This document shows positions 60,001-64,000 of a stretch of DNA of 64,000 nucleotides, one piece after another; the stretch's first letter is position 1, and each line of letters opens with the position of its first letter. The stretch spans positions 558,001 through 622,000 of the forward strand of contig CM034103.1 in the NCBI GenBank assembly GCA_019914945.1, written 5' to 3'. The stretch is from Typha latifolia (taxonomy: Eukaryota; Streptophyta; Magnoliopsida; Poales; Typhaceae). Below the pieces are notes generated by a model, which saw only the letters and a list, made by a program, of their open reading frames with translations, did no database searches and was not told the DNA's origin. The translations under genes and the position numbers were made by a program.

Positions 60001-63000
60001 TTACCTGATGCATCTTGTTCATTCTGTGTCTAGTAAGACAATCTCATATTTGTCTATTATCTTGCAGGTTGAAATAAACATTCACCAGTTTTTTACTGGA
60101 TATGCTGAGGGTCGGAGTCACAGCAATGGATGGCCTGAGATGCTTAAACTCAAGGATTGGCCTCCAGCTAGTTCATTTGAGGAGCGATTACCACGCCATG
60201 GTGCAGAGTTCATCACTGCTCTGCCATTTCCTGAATATACAGATCCTCGGTACGGCCCTCTTAATCTTGCAGTGAAGCTGCCGAAAGATGCACTGAAGCC
60301 AGACCTGGGGCCAAAAACATATATCGCTTATGGACTTGCTGAAGAGTTGGGGAGAGGTGATTCTGTCACCAAGCTTCACTGTGATATGTCTGATGCAGTG
60401 AGTAGTTCCTGTAGTACTTTGAATCTAGTGCTTTGTTTTGGTTTAGCAGAATCCAAATTCTATTAGGATATAATCAAGTACAATTAGATTTCGTTCTAGT
60501 TCTTGGCAAACATTTACTTAGAGCATAGTTTCCTTCCCATTATTAATACAGAGTGTTGAAAGTTAGTGATGCAATGATACTAAAATAGCTCTGTGGTGTA
60601 TTAATTGTTTTGTAATCCGAAGTCCTTGCTTTGTAGCAATAATTGAAATCATCTATAGCATTTACTACTTAGAAACTGTTGTTTGCCACTTCTAACATGA
60701 TGTTTTGTTTAATGTTATATCTCACTGGGTAGAGCATTTAGTTTATTCAGTACCGCTCTTTCATTTGGGTCGGAATTACTTTTATATGTTGTGTTCTATC
60801 TTTATATCAGGTGAATGTATTGACTCATACAGCTGAAGTAACCCCTAATGACTATCAGCTTTCTAAGATAGACATTTTGAAAGTAAAACAGAGGAAACAA
60901 GATCAAGAAGAACAGCTTGAAGCCATCAAAGCAGATTCAGAAAATAAGGAATCACCTTCTCTAGTTGAGTCTGTGAAGGTGGAAATTGACAGTCGTTCAG
61001 TCATCACCTTAGATATGGATGCTGAGGTTGTGGAGAGGTCTTCTAGTTTAGAAAACAGACAAGTGAGTGACATGATATCTGAAGATGTTATTAATGAGCA
61101 AAAAGCAGATTCTTGTTCAATGTCTAGATGTCTTGGGGAAGAAACAACTTGTAAAAATGAAATGAATGCAGAGGAAAAGGCAGACACTGAGTTTTTGAAA
61201 CTAGAAACTGGAATTAGGAAATCTCCTTGCTCCAATGATGCAACTTCAGGAATGAGTGTCCTATCTGCTGATAATGGAGGCAACAAAGAACAAAATCTAT
61301 CTTGCCATGAGCCAGAGGCAGAAAAAGGAATGAAGAACCAACAACTTGACCAGAATGTAATTTTGAAACAGTTACATAAGAGTGAAGAGATTCAACCAAT
61401 GCATGATGGAATTCATTTTGGACTGCATGTCTCTGAGCCTATAATTGGAGAAGCTGTATCAGTATGCAATGGTACTACTGTAGGAAACAATTTCCCAGAA
61501 GGACCTGATCAGGAAACATCTATCAAAGCTGAAAAAGGTAAAAGCGCTGGCAAAATAATACTTACACGTAATGGTAATGTGCCTCTTCCGATTTTGAAAG
61601 CTGAAATCAGTGAATCTCGCTTGGCAGGTGTAAGTTTAGATGATAATTCTGACCAATTGTGTCTCAAAACTAAGAATAAGGATTCTTTTGATGAAAAAGT
61701 AAAGGTTGAGGGAAAGAGTCTGGTTGAAAATGTAACATATCAAAGTCGGAAGAAGAGAGGGAGACGACCCTCAGGATTTATTGACAAAGTGAGCAAGGAA
61801 GTTACTGATGATAGCATAGGAGAACCGAAATGCAAAGGTAATGCTATTATTGGATCTCTTGATCTACTTTCAGAAACTAAACCTGAGACACTTCTCGAAA
61901 AGCAAACTGTGGAAGGAGGTTCTAAAAGTTCTGATGTGGTAGGTGGGAAAAGGAAATTCGGACGTAGGAAAAATAAGGTAGGACGGAAGCGTAGCTTCCC
62001 TAAAATGAAAGAGGAAGTTGATTATGTTAATGTCAGAAATCAAATGGAAGTTCACGATGATATGGACACAGAAGATGGTGTTGATTTTAAGAATAGCTCT
62101 GACAGCAACGAAATAGTTGGTGGAATGAGGATGACTGAAAATCAACCTGCTGTACTGGTTGGCAAGGAAGAAAGACAAAAGCCGGAAGGTGGTGCTTTAT
62201 GGGATATCTTTCGAAGAGAAGATGTTACAAAATTACATGATTATCTTATGAAACATGCCAGAGAATTTAGGCATGTCCACTGTAACCCAGTGAAACAGGT
62301 AATTACCTTCATTTTTCATAATGTCACGGTAGCACTTCATCTCTTTGCTTTAGGTTGTGACTAGGCGTTATGTTATGTTTGCAGGTTACTCATCCTATTC
62401 ATGATCAGTGTTTTTACTTAACCTTGGAGCATAAAAGGAAGCTTAAGGAGGAATATGGTTAGGCAACATTAGTTTAATAATTTAGAATGATTGAGTTAAA
62501 TGTAGTGTTAAGACATCAGAACCTGTTATCTCATTTTGTAATGTTTGAATAGGGATTGAGCCATGGACTTTTGAGCAAAAGCTTGGTGAGGCAGTGTTCA
62601 TTCCAGCTGGATGCCCTCATCAGGTCAGAAATTTAAAGGTATGATAATTTGTTAAGGTTCAGTCTTTCATTTCTTCAAGAAAGAAAATTCTTCCATTTCT
62701 AACTTAAATGATTGGCTTCTGATACCTCTTGTTTTAATTTTATCTGAGCAGTCGTGCATAAAGGTTGCACTGGACTTTGTTTCGCCGGAAAATGTCCGTG
62801 AGTGCATTAGATTGACAGAAGAATTTCGGCTGCTCCCATCAGAGCACAGAGCTAAGGAAGATAAACTTGAGGTGCAAGTCTAACTTTCATATATTTTTAT
62901 ATTCTTTAAATTTCGTACTTGCCATATAGCTGCATTTGCAATTCTGGTCTTGCACCCTTTCATTTTCTGTTATATAATTTCGACATGGTCTTTAATTTTT

Positions 63001-63752
63001 TTTGATACGATTCAGGTTAAGAAGATGGCTTTTCATGCACTCAATCACGTTATCAAGAATTTGAGAAGGTATAGTTCCAAAAAATGGTTAGTTACAAATA
63101 TCACAACTTGTTTTTTTTAATTTTTCCTGAACAGAATTCGCATAAATTGGTTGCTTTGATTATGGTTATCATCAGATGTGTGATTGGTTATTCATATAAG
63201 GTCATGCTCAAAATTTGTTTCTATGAGTCTTTGACCTCTCCTACTTAGCGCTGGTTTCTTGGATTTTTGTTGCCATAATCCTGCTGCCAGTACTTAATCA
63301 AGTCTTGATTCTTTCAATTTGTATAAGTAGAAACAACAACAATTCAACCTTCAGACTCACCTATCACAATCGTAATTCTCAACTTTGTGAATTTGCTCTG
63401 TTACCTCGTTTGTCGACCCCCATCTCTTGCTGAAATTATGATTTATATGCCCACATATATCTGAATGTCTTAAATTTCATTTTATACAAGAACTGTTCTA
63501 GAAATCCATTGTAATTGTTATTTCTGAGTCATGCCTCTAGCTGAATGCTTCTCCTTATGTATCAGCCCCAAGACTGAAGATGGAGAAGAATTGCAGATGG
63601 ATGATAAAGAAGAAAAAGAAAAGCCTACTACAGGAGCCTCCTCGCAGCCAGCGGAAGACCCAATTCGAGTGCAATCCGAAAACTTGCAGCCATCTCAGCT
63701 GTCTTCAAGCTCGTCTTCTCATTTTGATGTGCAGTCTGAGGACCTTAGTTGA
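57005..63752 (+). CDS. JmjC histone demethylase, KDM3/IBM1 (JMJ25) type, with WRC domain
   Basis: Fourteen exons: 57005-57298, 57394-57552, 57658-57791, 58155-58254, 58363-58495, 58600-58663, 58755-59520, 60068-60397, 60811-62298, 62385-62457, 62553-62638, 62752-62871, 63016-63068 and 63566-63752, 1328 aa. Residues about 17-40 form a WRC domain ([12 protein letters not shown]...CEDH). A RING-like zinc finger follows from about Cys166 ([18 protein letters not shown]...[13 protein letters not shown]), then a second Cys cluster ([18 protein letters not shown]). The JmjC domain has the iron ligands His654 and Asp656 (KLHCDMSDA) and His1203 ([11 protein letters not shown]), so it should be active; the family removes H3K9 mono- and dimethylation. 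The JmjC domain is split by an insert of roughly 400 disordered residues, nearly all in one 1488-bp exon, with AT-hook-like basic motifs. A short acidic tail follows. Confidence 0.93.
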
Positions 63753-64000
63753 GTTACCCCTTCCCATTTATTCAGCAGCATGCTATTTACTACTGGTCCA
63801 TGATGGCTAAGAGTTAGTAGCTCCTTACGAGTTCGTGGCAGGAACTGTATTCTGACACACAGCAGTCTACAGTTGTTTTGACGGCAATTCGCCAGGTTAA
63901 GACTTGATACTGTAAGATTGGTTGAGGAGGGGAGTGTTAGTGGTCAGCCCTTAACTCCTAATAGGAAGTTATCTTTGTAAATTTTGTATCCAGAGTTATA
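63753..64000 (+). other. 3' UTR of the JmjC gene
   Basis: Sequence after the TGA at 63750-63752 has no further open frame and runs to the window edge. It is presumably 3' UTR; no polyadenylation point can be fixed. Confidence 0.5.

Overview
This is nuclear DNA of a flowering plant. The genes are split by GT-AG introns, intergenic DNA is AT-rich, and the families are plant-specific (TCP, PORR, PPR, RHL1, DUF4408/DUF761, GEM-like GRAM, WRC-JmjC). Several genes have very GC-rich 5' coding ends (TCP, PORR, RING, DUF6817), which is more typical of a monocot than a eudicot; that placement is an inference. No viral gene, CRISPR array, rRNA or tRNA gene was found.

Layout: 1-1.77 kb unassigned; 1.77-10.93 kb (-) an 11-exon prolyl oligopeptidase / oligopeptidase B; 11.3-13.8 kb (+) a CCDC12/Cwf18-like splicing factor, divergent from it; 14.6-18.6 kb (+) two tandem DUF6817-like genes, the second without an intron; 19.3-21.9 kb (-) a small unknown protein; 23.4-24.4 kb (+) a GEM-like GRAM protein; 25.4-27.7 kb (-) a TMEM53/DUF829 alpha/beta-hydrolase; 28.6-32.4 kb gene-poor with one small Tourist-like MITE; 32.5-33.3 kb (-) a DUF4408/DUF761 membrane protein; 33.4-39.7 kb gene-poor, with TCP-type binding sites near its right end; 40.0-40.8 kb (+) a class I TCP factor; 42.4-44.0 kb (+) an E-class PPR protein; 44.8-45.9 kb (-) a PORR protein; 46.6-47.3 kb (-) two weak exon-like blocks; 49.6-50.7 kb (-) a RING-H2 E3 ligase; 51.2-55.8 kb (-) RHL1 preceded by a small ORF that overlaps its start codon; 57.0-63.8 kb (+) a WRC + RING-like + JmjC (KDM3/IBM1-type) protein.

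Exon structures were built by hand from splice consensus, reading frame and recalled homologs. Each multi-exon CDS sums to a multiple of three. The genes do not form a pathway. The loosest functional links are nuclear: RHL1 (topoisomerase VI complex, endoreduplication) is divergent from the JmjC chromatin gene, and PPR and PORR, both organellar RNA factors, are neighbours.

The observations most worth checking are the apparent dicistronic small-ORF/RHL1 unit (55520-55759), the in-phase tandem exon duplication in the CCDC12-like gene, the TCP-site cluster in front of a TCP gene, and the paired tandem DUF6817 genes with and without an intron.
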